Of a stretch of 64,000 nt of DNA, positions 15,375 to 23,502 are shown one piece after another. Every line of letters starts with the position of its first letter. Position 1 is the stretch's first letter. A program made the translations under genes and the position numbers. The stretch is from NCBI GenBank assembly GCA_016721315.1, contig JADKIL010000009.1, positions 62,001 to 126,000 on the forward strand, read 5' to 3'. The stretch is from Candidatus Villigracilis vicinus (lineage in GTDB: Bacteria; Chloroflexota; Anaerolineae; Anaerolineales; Villigracilaceae). The notes below the pieces were generated by a model, which made no database searches, had not been told where the DNA came from, and saw only the letters and a program-made list of their open reading frames with translations.

Positions 15375-17186
15375 ATGGCACAACAAGTTACGGAAAAATA
15401 CGAAGAAACATATCTCTACAAGATCCGCCACTCGGCGGCGCATGTGATGGCACAGGCGGTGATGGAAATCTTCCCAGACGGAAAACCGACCATTGGTCCG
15501 CCTGTGGAGAATGGTTTTTATTACGACTTCGACCTGCCGCGTAATTTAACGCCGGAAGATCTGGAAGCCATTGAAAAGCGTATGCGCCAGATCGTACAGG
15601 GCAAGCATGATTTCAAGAAGACGGTCATCTCGGCGGAAGAGGCGAAGAAGATCTTTGCCGACCAGCCGTATAAGTTGGAGTTGATCGAAGGTCTTGAAAA
15701 AGGCGGCTTGGACGAATACGGCAATCCGCTTAAAGAGAAGCCGGAAATTTCCATCTACCAGCAAGATACCTTCACGGATTTGTGCCGTGGTCCGCATGTG
15801 GCGAACACGAAGGAAATCAAACAAGATGCCTTCAAGCTGATGTCTGTGGCGGGTGCGTATTGGCGCGGCGACGAGAATAACAAGCAGTTGCAGCGTCTGT
15901 ATGGCACGGCTTGGGAGAATAAAAAGCAACTGGAGGAATACTTGCACCAGTTGGAAGAAGCCAAGAAGCGCGATCATCGCAAGCTTGGCAAAGAATTGGA
16001 AATCTTCATCTTTGATGAAGAGGTGGGTCCGGGCTTGCCGCTATGGCTACCGAATGGCGGTATCCTTATCGAAGAATTGGAAAAGCTTGCCAAGGAAATG
16101 GAATTGCAAGCTGGCTATGACCGCGTCAAGACGCCGAGCGTGACGAAGGAAGATCTGTTCATCCGCTCTGGTCACCTGCCTTACTACGCCGAGAGCATGT
16201 ACCCGCCAATGGAGTTGGAAGGCGTAAAGTATTACATCAAGCCGATGAACTGCCCGATGCACCACAAGATATTCGGCTCGAAGGGACGTTCCTACCGTGA
16301 CCTGCCCGTGCGCCTCGCCGAATACGGCACGTGTTATCGTTATGAGAAATCAGGCGAACTCTTTGGTCTGATGCGCGTCCGTTCGATGCAGATGAATGAT
16401 GCTCATATCTACTGCTCTGAATCTCAATTTGAGCAGGAATTCATGGGTGTGGTGGAACTGTACAAGAAATACTTCGAGCTTTTTGGTATCGATAAGTACG
16501 TCATGCGCTTGTCGTTGCACTCAAAAGCCGGGCTTGGCAAAAAATATGTCGATAACCCCGAACTGTGGGTGAAGACCGAAGACATGGTGCGCCGCGCCAT
16601 GGACAATGGCGGTGTGCCTTATGTGGAAGCGGAAGATGAAGCCGCGTTCTATGGTCCGAAGATCGACGTGCAGATCTGGTCTGCCATCGGACGCGAGTTC
16701 TCGCTCGCCACGAATCAAGTGGACTTTGCCGTCCCCTCGCGCTTTGATCTGAAGTTCACAAACAGCGAAGGTCACGATGAAGTGCCGCTGTGTATCCATC
16801 GTGCGCCACTTTCCACGCATGAGCGTATGGTTGGCTTTTTGCTGGAGCATTACGCGGGGAATTTCCCGGTCTGGCTTTCACCGGAGCAGGTGCGCGTCAT
16901 CTCGATCACGGATGAACAGAACGACTATGCCGAGAAGATCGCGAAGGAACTGCGCGAGAACGGCATCCGTGCCAGTGCGGATATGTCATCGCAGCGCATG
17001 AACGCCAAGATCCGCCAGGCACAGTTGATGAAAGTGCCGTATATGATCGTGGTCGGCAAGAACGAAATGGAAGCCAATCAGGTTTCACTGCGTGTGCGTG
17101 ATGGCAGCCAGCAGAACGGGTTTGCCTTGAGTGAGTTCGTTGCACGGGCGAAGGATAAGATCGCTCGTCGCGCCAGCGAATTGTAG
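15375..17186 (+). CDS. thrS: Threonyl-tRNA synthetase (no TGS domain)
   Basis: The enzyme charges tRNA-Thr. The protein has 603 residues, about 40 fewer than the usual bacterial form, because it begins directly at the editing (SAD) domain: the editing motif HSAAH is at residues ~19-23, and the TGS domain normally in front is missing. The class II core follows: zinc ligand Cys in MNCPMHH, motif 2 RYEKSGELFGLMRVRSMQMND, and motif 3 IHRAPLSTHERMVGFLLEHY. The C-terminal anticodon-binding domain covers the last ~100 residues. The start at 15375 has a GAAAGGAA ribosome-binding site. An upstream in-frame ATG at 15297 would be translated from the T-box terminator and the palindromic element and is rejected. 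Expression is controlled by the T-box leader. Confidence 0.97.
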   Translation: MAQQVTEKYEETYLYKIRHSAAHVMAQAVMEIFPDGKPTIGPPVENGFYYDFDLPRNLTPEDLEAIEKRMRQIVQGKHDFKKTVISAEEAKKIFADQPYKLELIEGLEKGGLDEYGNPLKEKPEISIYQQDTFTDLCRGPHVANTKEIKQDAFKLMSVAGAYWRGDENNKQLQRLYGTAWENKKQLEEYLHQLEEAKKRDHRKLGKELEIFIFDEEVGPGLPLWLPNGGILIEELEKLAKEMELQAGYDRVKTPSVTKEDLFIRSGHLPYYAESMYPPMELEGVKYYIKPMNCPMHHKIFGSKGRSYRDLPVRLAEYGTCYRYEKSGELFGLMRVRSMQMNDAHIYCSESQFEQEFMGVVELYKKYFELFGIDKYVMRLSLHSKAGLGKKYVDNPELWVKTEDMVRRAMDNGGVPYVEAEDEAAFYGPKIDVQIWSAIGREFSLATNQVDFAVPSRFDLKFTNSEGHDEVPLCIHRAPLSTHERMVGFLLEHYAGNFPVWLSPEQVRVISITDEQNDYAEKIAKELRENGIRASADMSSQRMNAKIRQAQLMKVPYMIVVGKNEMEANQVSLRVRDGSQQNGFALSEFVARAKDKIARRASEL

Positions 17187-17198
17187 AATGAATACTAA

Positions 17199-17234
17199 AC
17201 AAAAAAGTCCACGGAATTCCGTGGACTTTTTTGT
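17199..17234. terminator. Bidirectional terminator
   Basis: AAAAAAGTCCACGGAA and TTCCGTGGACTTTTTT form a perfect 32-bp palindrome between thrS and the convergent gene at 17246. Confidence 0.9.
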
Positions 17235-17245
17235 TAGCCTGTTTG

Positions 17246-18043
17246 CTATGAAGCCCCTGGTACGTATTTCTTTTCCCATTCTGCAATGGCGGCTCGGATG
17301 GCAGCGATGATGTTCGGGTCGGGTACGTCATCAATGGTGTCGTATCTTTGCAAGCCGATGATCACTTCCAGCCCGCCTTGCGGGGTGTCGTTCAGGTGAA
17401 TCCCCAGTCCTTCCATCGGCGTTCCCTCAATGCGGCGTTGCAGAACCGTGTCGATCTGTTTGACCATGCTCAGCAGTTTAAATTCAGTTTCAGGGTCTGG
17501 CTTGGGCTTTACCGGATTTAAAGAAAGCGTAACTGGTTTGACGGTAGGTGGCGGCATAGGGATAGAAACAGGCGTCGGTGTAATCTGAGGCGCAGCAACG
17601 GGTGTAGATACAGGTTGAGACGAAGGTACAGGCTGGGGGGCGGCTGTCGCACCTTCAAGCCAGGGTCGAATATGACCGAGTAATTCGATCAGGCGTTTTT
17701 TTCGTTCGGGGGTAAGCGGCGCATTCAACAGCTGACCGTCCATTTCAATCTGAAAGCGAAAACCATCGTTACTTTTTAGGCGCAAGATGGCAGGCTCATT
17801 CACCACCTTGGGGGTCTGGGCGCTGAGCGCTTTTGCCTCATCCAGCATCTTTTGCGCTTCGGCAATTTTTCGCTCAGCCTCGGCGCGTGCTAATTCGATC
17901 TTCTGATCGGCGGTGTCCATTTTTTTGCGGGCGTCAATGCTCAGATTAAAATAACCAATTAAGCCACCTACGAGGAAGATGGCAAGCCCCAACCCCCAAA
18001 GCAGGATGGTGGGGATGGTGGTCGTGGCAAAATTTAGTTGCAT
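17246..18043 (-). CDS. Membrane-anchored protein of unknown function
   Basis: The protein has 265 residues. An N-terminal transmembrane helix (residues ~10-32) is followed by a short charged coiled-coil (~40-75), a conserved-looking beta segment, a Pro/Val-rich linker of repeated TPVSIP/PAPQ-type units, and a C-terminal folded domain (~190-265) with GIHLNDTPQGGLEVIIGLQRYD. I do not recognise a named family. The start at 18043 has an AAGGAAA ribosome-binding site and lies 2 nt after the mutM stop, so it is translated from the mutM transcript. Confidence 0.7.
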   Translation of the reverse strand: MQLNFATTTIPTILLWGLGLAIFLVGGLIGYFNLSIDARKKMDTADQKIELARAEAERKIAEAQKMLDEAKALSAQTPKVVNEPAILRLKSNDGFRFQIEMDGQLLNAPLTPERKKRLIELLGHIRPWLEGATAAPQPVPSSQPVSTPVAAPQITPTPVSIPMPPPTVKPVTLSLNPVKPKPDPETEFKLLSMVKQIDTVLQRRIEGTPMEGLGIHLNDTPQGGLEVIIGLQRYDTIDDVPDPNIIAAIRAAIAEWEKKYVPGAS

Positions 18044-18045
18044 GG

Positions 18046-18867
18046 TTATTTCCTTTCGAGCGGCTGGCAGGTTGGGCACACATGGGTGCCGCGCTGTCCA
18101 ACTGTGAATTTTTGGATCTCGGTTCCGCATGTCAGGCAGGGTTTGCCTTCGCGGTCATACACCCGGAAATAGTTTTGATATTCGCCGCCGCGATAGACCC
18201 AGTCTATGCTGGCACCGTTGCGGCGGATGCCTTCCTTCAACACAGACTTGATCGCTTCGCACAGAGCTGCAGCTTGTTTTAGCGTTACGGCATTCGACAA
18301 CCCGAGAGGATGCAGCTTCGCCATGTGTAACGACTCGTCGGCATAAATATTGCCAACACCGGCAAGGAAGGTCTGGTCGAGCAGCAACGGTTTGAGTTGG
18401 CGGCTGCGTTTGTGCAGGTTTTCGTGCAGCCATTGTGGAGTGAACTCTTTGCCCAGTGGCTCGGGACCGAGTTTGCCAAGCACGGTTTCGGGCTGATCCG
18501 TCAGCCAGACGCGCCCGAACTTGCGCGTGTCGTTGAAGGCAAGGTAGCTCTCTTCGCCGCGCTTTCCGCGCAGACTGAGGATGAGCCGGTCATGTTTTTC
18601 TGCCTGAATTTTACCTTTTCTTACGGCAAGGTCGCCGCTCATGCGCAAATGTATTAGGAGATTGTAATTTTCAAGCTGTAGAACAATGTATTTTGCCCGG
18701 CGCGAAACACCCAAAATACGCTGTCCCTGCACCTGTTCTTTGAATTTTTTCGGCGAGGGTGTGGCAACCGTCCGTGCCCAACGAATATCCGCAGCCGTGA
18801 TGGTACGACCGATCACATCCGGCTCAATGGTGCGGGCTACAGTTTCAACTTCGGGGAGTTCAGGCAT
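18046..18867 (-). CDS. mutM: Formamidopyrimidine-DNA glycosylase (Fpg)
   Basis: This base-excision repair glycosylase/AP lyase removes 8-oxoguanine and formamidopyrimidines. It begins MPELPEVETV, where Pro2 (after Met removal) and Glu3 are the catalytic residues. The helix-two-turn-helix GVGNIYADES lies near residue 170. The C-terminal zinc finger has CLTCGTE...CPTC and the invariant glutamine-rich QRGTHVCP region. The 273-residue length is typical. The ORF is preceded by a 15-bp inverted repeat that separates it from prs. Confidence 0.97.
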   Translation of the reverse strand: MPELPEVETVARTIEPDVIGRTITAADIRWARTVATPSPKKFKEQVQGQRILGVSRRAKYIVLQLENYNLLIHLRMSGDLAVRKGKIQAEKHDRLILSLRGKRGEESYLAFNDTRKFGRVWLTDQPETVLGKLGPEPLGKEFTPQWLHENLHKRSRQLKPLLLDQTFLAGVGNIYADESLHMAKLHPLGLSNAVTLKQAAALCEAIKSVLKEGIRRNGASIDWVYRGGEYQNYFRVYDREGKPCLTCGTEIQKFTVGQRGTHVCPTCQPLERK

Positions 18868-18888
18868 GAGAATTAAGGGTCAGGTGCG

Positions 18889-18934
18889 AAGTATTAGGTG
18901 TCAGGCTTTGCTTGAAACGTGACACCTAATACTT
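18889..18934. repeat. Inverted repeat, 15-bp arms, between prs and mutM
   Basis: AAGTATTAGGTGTCA and TGACACCTAATACTT are perfect complements around a 16-nt loop. There is no T run, so it looks like a dispersed repeat rather than a designed terminator, although it could stall transcription of prs. Confidence 0.7.
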
Positions 18935-18944
18935 GATACCGAAT

Positions 18945-19934
18945 TTATTCGTTAAACATCTCTCCCACCGAACGCCCTTCATGAGCGCGGCGGATGACTT
19001 CTCCGAGCAGGGTGGAGATGGAGAGGATTGTCAGCTTTCCTTCAAGGACTTTCAGCTTTTCTGCAGAAAGCGGCGTAGAGTCTGTGGTGATGATCTGCTT
19101 GATAGGCAGGGAGGCGAGGCGGGCGGCTCCGTTCGCAGAGAGGACGGGGTGAATGAATGCCAGATACACATCACGTGCACCGTTGCGTTTTACCACATCC
19201 ACAGCCTGGGCAATGGAGCCGCCGGTATCTACTTCATCATCCACGATGATCACATCGCGGTCTTTCACTTCGCCGATCAGGGTCAACGCTTCGGCTTTGG
19301 CATCGTTGCCGTGTCTGCGTTTTTCAATAAAGGCGATCGGCATATCCATATCTGCCGCATAGTTGCGTCCTTTTTTGGCAAAACCAAGATCCACTGAAAC
19401 CACTACCGGGTCTTTCATTTCGGAGCGCAGATTGTGATTAATGTGTTCGATCAACATGTGCGACGCTGTCAGTACATCGCCCGGGATCGAGAAGAAGCCC
19501 TGCACCTGCCCGGCATGCGGGTCAAGGGTCATATATCGGTCTGCGCCTGCCGCTTCGAGCATATCCGCTACGAGGCGGGCGGTGATGGGCACACGCGGCT
19601 GGTCCTTTTTATCCGACCGTCCGTAGCAAAGGTAGGGTACCACTGCTGTAATGCGTGCCGCCGAATCCAGTTTGAGCGTCTGGATCATGATCAGCAGTTC
19701 CATCAGGTTGCGATGCACCGGTGAAGATGTGGTCTGGATGACGTACACATCCTGTCCGCGCACGCTGCCGTTTAGTTTTATGAATAAATTCTCGTTCGGA
19801 AATTCGATCACCTCGCGCCCGCTTAAGGGCAGTTCGAGATAATCTGCGATCTTTTGCGCCAGTTCGGGGGAGCCGGTGCCGCCGAATAACTTGATGCCGC
19901 CGTACACTTTCAGATCGTGATGAACGTGATGCAT
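18945..19934 (-). CDS. prs: Ribose-phosphate pyrophosphokinase
   Basis: The enzyme makes PRPP from ribose 5-phosphate and ATP for nucleotide, histidine and tryptophan synthesis. Signatures are present: LFGGTGSPELAQKIA at the N-terminus, DPHAGQVQGFF near residue 140, and the PRPP-binding loop VIIVDDEVDTGGSI near residue 235. The length is 329 residues. The start chosen at 19934 (MHHVHHDLK) follows an AAGGAGA site at a rather long spacing of about 11 nt; the alternative at 19967 would overlap the upstream GNAT gene. It follows the GNAT stop by 5 nt in one leftward operon. Confidence 0.94.
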   Translation of the reverse strand: MHHVHHDLKVYGGIKLFGGTGSPELAQKIADYLELPLSGREVIEFPNENLFIKLNGSVRGQDVYVIQTTSSPVHRNLMELLIMIQTLKLDSAARITAVVPYLCYGRSDKKDQPRVPITARLVADMLEAAGADRYMTLDPHAGQVQGFFSIPGDVLTASHMLIEHINHNLRSEMKDPVVVSVDLGFAKKGRNYAADMDMPIAFIEKRRHGNDAKAEALTLIGEVKDRDVIIVDDEVDTGGSIAQAVDVVKRNGARDVYLAFIHPVLSANGAARLASLPIKQIITTDSTPLSAEKLKVLEGKLTILSISTLLGEVIRRAHEGRSVGEMFNE

Positions 19935-19939
19935 GGTTC

Positions 19940-20494
19940 TTATTTCTCCTTCTTTCGCGAGTCCCACTCTGAACGCAAAACGCTCATGAAGAGAACATCG
20001 TCATAGTTTCCATGTTTATAAACTGCCTGCCGCATTTTGCCCTCGAACACAAAGCCAGCCTTTTCATAAGAGCGCACAGCGCGTACATTTTCTTCGTACA
20101 CACGCAGAAAGAGGCGGTTCAGGTTCAGGGTTTCAAAGCCGTGCTGTAATAATAAGGTCATGGCTTCTGAGCCGTAGCCCTTGTTCCATTCTTCTTTTGC
20201 GCCGATCATAATGCCAAGTTCCGCGGAGCGGTTAATCGTATCAATTCCAAACGTGCCGCAGTTGCCGATCAATTTCCATGCCTTACCTTTGCGTATCTCG
20301 ATGGCAAGCGGTTTTTCATTGGGGTCACGCTTGCCAAACCCTTCGAACCAGGTCGTTTCATCCTGCATCGACATGGGCAGATATATGCCAAGGTTGCGGG
20401 TCACTTCAGGGTCATTGACCCATGTGTGGAATTTTTCCACATCTTCGCGCTCCACTGCGCGCAGCCGCACACGTTTGCCGTAAATGATGCTCAT
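19940..20494 (-). CDS. GNAT-family N-acetyltransferase (RimJ/RimL type)
   Basis: This 184-residue acetyl-CoA-dependent transferase has the RimJ/RimL pattern: an N-terminal VRLRAVEREDVEKFHTWVNDPEV, a central LGIMIGAKEEWNKGYGSEAM (motif A, pyrophosphate-binding loop) and LFLRVYEENVRAVRSYEKAGF (motif B). Acceptors in this group are protein N-termini or small amines; the target here cannot be told. The start ATG overlaps the meaB stop as ATGA, so the two are translationally coupled. Confidence 0.9.
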   Translation of the reverse strand: MSIIYGKRVRLRAVEREDVEKFHTWVNDPEVTRNLGIYLPMSMQDETTWFEGFGKRDPNEKPLAIEIRKGKAWKLIGNCGTFGIDTINRSAELGIMIGAKEEWNKGYGSEAMTLLLQHGFETLNLNRLFLRVYEENVRAVRSYEKAGFVFEGKMRQAVYKHGNYDDVLFMSVLRSEWDSRKKEK

Positions 20495-21495
20495 GGTTTC
20501 CGTCCATTCATTAAAGTTGATGCCGCTTCCCACGGCGAAATTTTTCGCTGCATAACCGACTCCATCGTTTCTTCATACTGTTGCGTTGTGATGGAATCTC
20601 TAAATTGATTCATCAATCCATCCCGAATTAACGCTTCCAATTCGACCTCAAGCCGGGTTCGCTCACGAAGGGACCAATCTCCGCTCAAGCGCAGGTGCGC
20701 CACATGCCGACCAATGGCATTCACCAATTCAGGAATGCCCGTACCTTCCGTGGAAACCGTCCGTTGAATGGGGGGGATCCACATGGCTGTAGTTGGTTTT
20801 TGTTTCGGCGCTTCCACTTTCATCGAAACGCCATGATGTTTGAAGACGCGTTCTGTGGGGTGCGCCAGCTCGAGCATGCTCTTCAATGCCTTCTCGGTAT
20901 TTTCCACGCCGGGGCGGTCTGCCTTGTTAACCACAAGAATATCTGCGATCTCGAGAATGCCTGCTTTAATGGCTTGGATATCGTCTCCCAGCCCGGGAGC
21001 TTCGACCACCAAGGTAGTGTGGGCGAGGCGGGCGATATCCACTTCGCTTTGACCGGCGCCGACCGTCTCAACAATGACGATGTCGAAGCCTGCCGCGTCA
21101 AAGACCTGCACCACATTGGCTGTTGCCTGAGCAAGCCCGCCTAAAGAACCGCGCGAAGCCATTGAGCGGATGAATACATTCGGGTCGCCGGAAAGATCGC
21201 GCATGCGCACGCGGTCGCCGAGTACGGCTCCGCCTGTGAATGGGCTGGAGGGATCGATAGCCACAATGGCGATGCGTTTATTTTCGTTCTTGCGATAGTG
21301 CAGCGCCAACTGATTGACCAGCGATGATTTTCCCGTACCCGGTGCACCGGTGACGCCGATGAGGTGCGCCTTGCCGGTGTGCGGGAACAGTTCCATTAAT
21401 GACGAACGCCCCTCCTGCGAATTGTTTTCCACCTGGGTTAACAATCGCGCGAGGGCAAGTCTGTCCCCGTTGAGGATGGCTTGAGAAGAGGTCAT
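20491..21495 (-). CDS. meaB: Methylmalonyl-CoA mutase-associated GTPase MeaB (ArgK family)
   Basis: This G-protein chaperone gates cobalamin loading and protects methylmalonyl-CoA mutase. P-loop GAPGTGKSSLVNQL lies near residue 50, followed by AIDPSSPFTGGAVLGDRVRM, an IVETVGAGQSE switch region and NKADRPG (NKxD). The 334-residue length is normal. It lies directly downstream of a stand-alone B12-binding mutase subunit, the classic neighbour. The start ATG at 21495 has a close CAGGA; initiation could also be slightly upstream. Confidence 0.95.
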   Translation of the reverse strand: MTSSQAILNGDRLALARLLTQVENNSQEGRSSLMELFPHTGKAHLIGVTGAPGTGKSSLVNQLALHYRKNENKRIAIVAIDPSSPFTGGAVLGDRVRMRDLSGDPNVFIRSMASRGSLGGLAQATANVVQVFDAAGFDIVIVETVGAGQSEVDIARLAHTTLVVEAPGLGDDIQAIKAGILEIADILVVNKADRPGVENTEKALKSMLELAHPTERVFKHHGVSMKVEAPKQKPTTAMWIPPIQRTVSTEGTGIPELVNAIGRHVAHLRLSGDWSLRERTRLEVELEALIRDGLMNQFRDSITTQQYEETMESVMQRKISPWEAASTLMNGRKP

Positions 21496-21531
21496 TCCAT
21501 TCCTGTTCTTGCGTAATAGCAATTACAACAA

Positions 21532-21556
21532 AACACAGAGCGTTACCCGCTCTGTG
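21532..21556 (-). terminator. Hairpin after the B12-binding subunit gene
   Basis: AACACAGAGCG and CGCTCTGTGTT pair around a short loop, followed on the minus strand by TTGTTGT. It may reduce readthrough into meaB. Confidence 0.6.
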
Positions 21557-21568
21557 TTGGATGTGCAG

Positions 21569-21967
21569 TTATTCTGCAACCGCTTTTTTTATATCGCGGA
21601 TGATATCTTCGGTGTTGGCGCCGGGACCGTAGATCCCGGTTACACCCATTTCTTTGAGGCGGTGGAGGTCTTCATCGGGAATGATGCCGCCGAGAAACAA
21701 TTTGACATGTGACTGCCCATTAGAACGCAGCAACTCCATTACGCGCGGTGTCAATGCCATGTGGGCGCCCGAAAGCACCGACAAGCCGACCACGTCCACA
21801 TCCTCTTGAAGCGCCGCTTCGGCGATCATTTCAGGTGTCTGGCGCAAGCCAGTGTAGATGACTTCCATTCCGGCGTCACGCAGGGCACGCGCGATCACTT
21901 TTGCGCCGCGGTCATGCCCATCCAGCCCGGGTTTTGCAACAAGCACTCTAATTTTCTTTTCGGTCAT
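21569..21967 (-). CDS. Methylmalonyl-CoA mutase, cobalamin-binding (small C-terminal) subunit
   Basis: This is a 132-residue stand-alone B12-binding domain. It has the DxHxxG...SxL...GG signature of the base-off cobalamin fold: GLDGHDRGAKVIARAL near residue 14, GLSVLSGAH near residue 62 and LFLGGIIPDED near residue 90. In many Chloroflexota and archaea the mutase large chain is encoded separately, and no such gene occurs in this window. With MeaB it indicates a methylmalonyl-CoA/propionate route. Confidence 0.94.
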   Translation of the reverse strand: MTEKKIRVLVAKPGLDGHDRGAKVIARALRDAGMEVIYTGLRQTPEMIAEAALQEDVDVVGLSVLSGAHMALTPRVMELLRSNGQSHVKLFLGGIIPDEDLHRLKEMGVTGIYGPGANTEDIIRDIKKAVAE

Positions 21968-22044
21968 TTATCCTCCGATAAAGAATCGTTAATGTGATTA
22001 TACATCGTGAGATGTATTTTATACTATAAATCATAATTAAAATT

Positions 22045-22073
22045 GCGCACTCGAAGTTTAATTTCGAGTGCGC
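22045..22073. terminator. Hairpin, probable terminator
   Basis: GCGCACTCGAA pairs with TTCGAGTGCGC around an AT loop, with T-rich flanks on both sides. It lies between the TolB-like gene and the B12 subunit gene. Confidence 0.75.
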
Positions 22074-22118
22074 ATGTTGTTTTATCTACGGATGAGACCA
22101 AGTCAGACTTAAAGTAAG

Positions 22119-23351
22119 TTACTCGGTTGCCCATGAAAGGGGGCAATGCAATACGGTAGAACTTAACCCGGCTGGCAATTCCACCGGGGTATTCGTTCCC
22201 GGAGTTAGGACTTGAATACCGCCGTCATGCGTTTTTGTTTCGTAGATCAGGTTGCTGTCTGGAGTCCAACCGCAGGCGGGCAGGCTTTTTGGGGTTTCAA
22301 GCAAGCTGCTGGTTTCAACGTTGATTAGTTTGTCTGCGCGGGGTTCGCTGCCGGTCGGGTCTTCGCCGGTCTCGGCTCTGTTGTCGTACTCGTAACGCAT
22401 GTGAACGAATTGTCTATTAGGGGACCAGTTCACTTTGCAGAGATAGCGCGAGTCGATATCATATTCGGTCAATTGGGTTGCTTCTGTAAAGTCAGAATTG
22501 GCGAGATAGACCCATTCGTGATCCTTCGGGGTATTGCGCCGGACCGAGAACGCTACCTTTGCACCATCTGGTGAAAAGGCTAGGCATTCAATGGCGTCGT
22601 TGCCATCCAAACCGGCAATGGATACATCCTGCGGCTTGGATTTATCCGCAAAGACGGATTTGAAATTCATCATGTAACTAAAGGGGTGAATGGCGCCGCC
22701 TGCCGGACTCCACGCGAACTGCCAGCGGTCGTTGACGACAGCATCAAGTAGGTTTAGGTTGGCACCGTCATTGTCCACTGCAAAAAAAGCGATCGGGTAG
22801 TAAAGGGCTCGGTTATAAGACCAGGCGGCTCCGGCGAGTTTTGAGCCGTCTGGCGACCATTGCCAGTACACGCCATACGCATCCGGCGGAACAGGTAGTT
22901 TGACACTTGAGCCAGTGTCCAAGGTGTAAACGTGGTCGGAGAATAAACAGCGATAGCGGGCATCCAGGTCAGAGCAGATGGTGATGAGTGCCTTTGATTG
23001 ATCAGGTGAGAGTTTGATCGCAAACGGCGTTTTGGCGCCATAGGTATAAGACTCTGCTGAACGGTCTTTTGCCAGGGCAGTTTCCAATTCCGTACGGGAG
23101 AGTAAAACCTTGGATATACCTGTGTTCGGGTCGATGGAGAGGATATTTTCGCCATCGTCGTAAATGACCGAGCCGGGCAGGGCGGGGATGCTTGCAGTCG
23201 GCGTTACATCAGGTGTGTTGGTAATGACAACGATCACAGTCGGCGGCAGATTTTCGCTTGCCGGGGTTGGTGGAGCCACCTGCCTGACCGCACAGGCAAG
23301 CGTAATGCCAAGCGTTATGAAAATGGATAGAATCTTTGCTTTTGTACTCAT
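22119..23351 (-). CDS. Lipoprotein with TolB/WD40-like beta-propeller repeats
   Basis: The 410-residue protein starts with a lipoprotein signal (lipobox ITLAC, Cys ~20) and a Pro/Thr/Val linker typical of surface lipoproteins in this group. The rest is built of repeats such as LSPDQSKALITI, WSPDGSKLAGAAW and FSPDGAKVAFSV, the SPDG blades of TolB/PD40 propellers. It probably sits outside the membrane as a binding or scaffold protein. A ligand cannot be assigned. A GGGAGAAG ribosome-binding site precedes the ATG. Confidence 0.85.
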   Translation of the reverse strand: MSTKAKILSIFITLGITLACAVRQVAPPTPASENLPPTVIVVITNTPDVTPTASIPALPGSVIYDDGENILSIDPNTGISKVLLSRTELETALAKDRSAESYTYGAKTPFAIKLSPDQSKALITICSDLDARYRCLFSDHVYTLDTGSSVKLPVPPDAYGVYWQWSPDGSKLAGAAWSYNRALYYPIAFFAVDNDGANLNLLDAVVNDRWQFAWSPAGGAIHPFSYMMNFKSVFADKSKPQDVSIAGLDGNDAIECLAFSPDGAKVAFSVRRNTPKDHEWVYLANSDFTEATQLTEYDIDSRYLCKVNWSPNRQFVHMRYEYDNRAETGEDPTGSEPRADKLINVETSSLLETPKSLPACGWTPDSNLIYETKTHDGGIQVLTPGTNTPVELPAGLSSTVLHCPLSWATE

Positions 23352-23448
23352 GAGAATCTTCTCCCTGAAATTAAATGAACTGTCTTTAGAAGACAGATGT
23401 ATGCCAATAGGGGTAGCGTTATGTGAGATTTTGGTCTTGATGTTGATC

Positions 23449-23481
23449 GGCGCAAATTTTGCAAATCAAAAAATTCGCGCC
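23449..23481. other. Hairpin in the intergenic region ftsK / TolB-like gene
   Basis: GGCGCAAATTTT and AAATTCGCGCC form an imperfect hairpin. On the minus strand it is preceded by a TATAAT (23482-23487), so it may be the 5' end of the lipoprotein mRNA rather than the ftsK terminator. Either reading is tentative. Confidence 0.35.
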
Positions 23482-23502
23482 ATTATAAAATAAGCATAAG
23501 GC

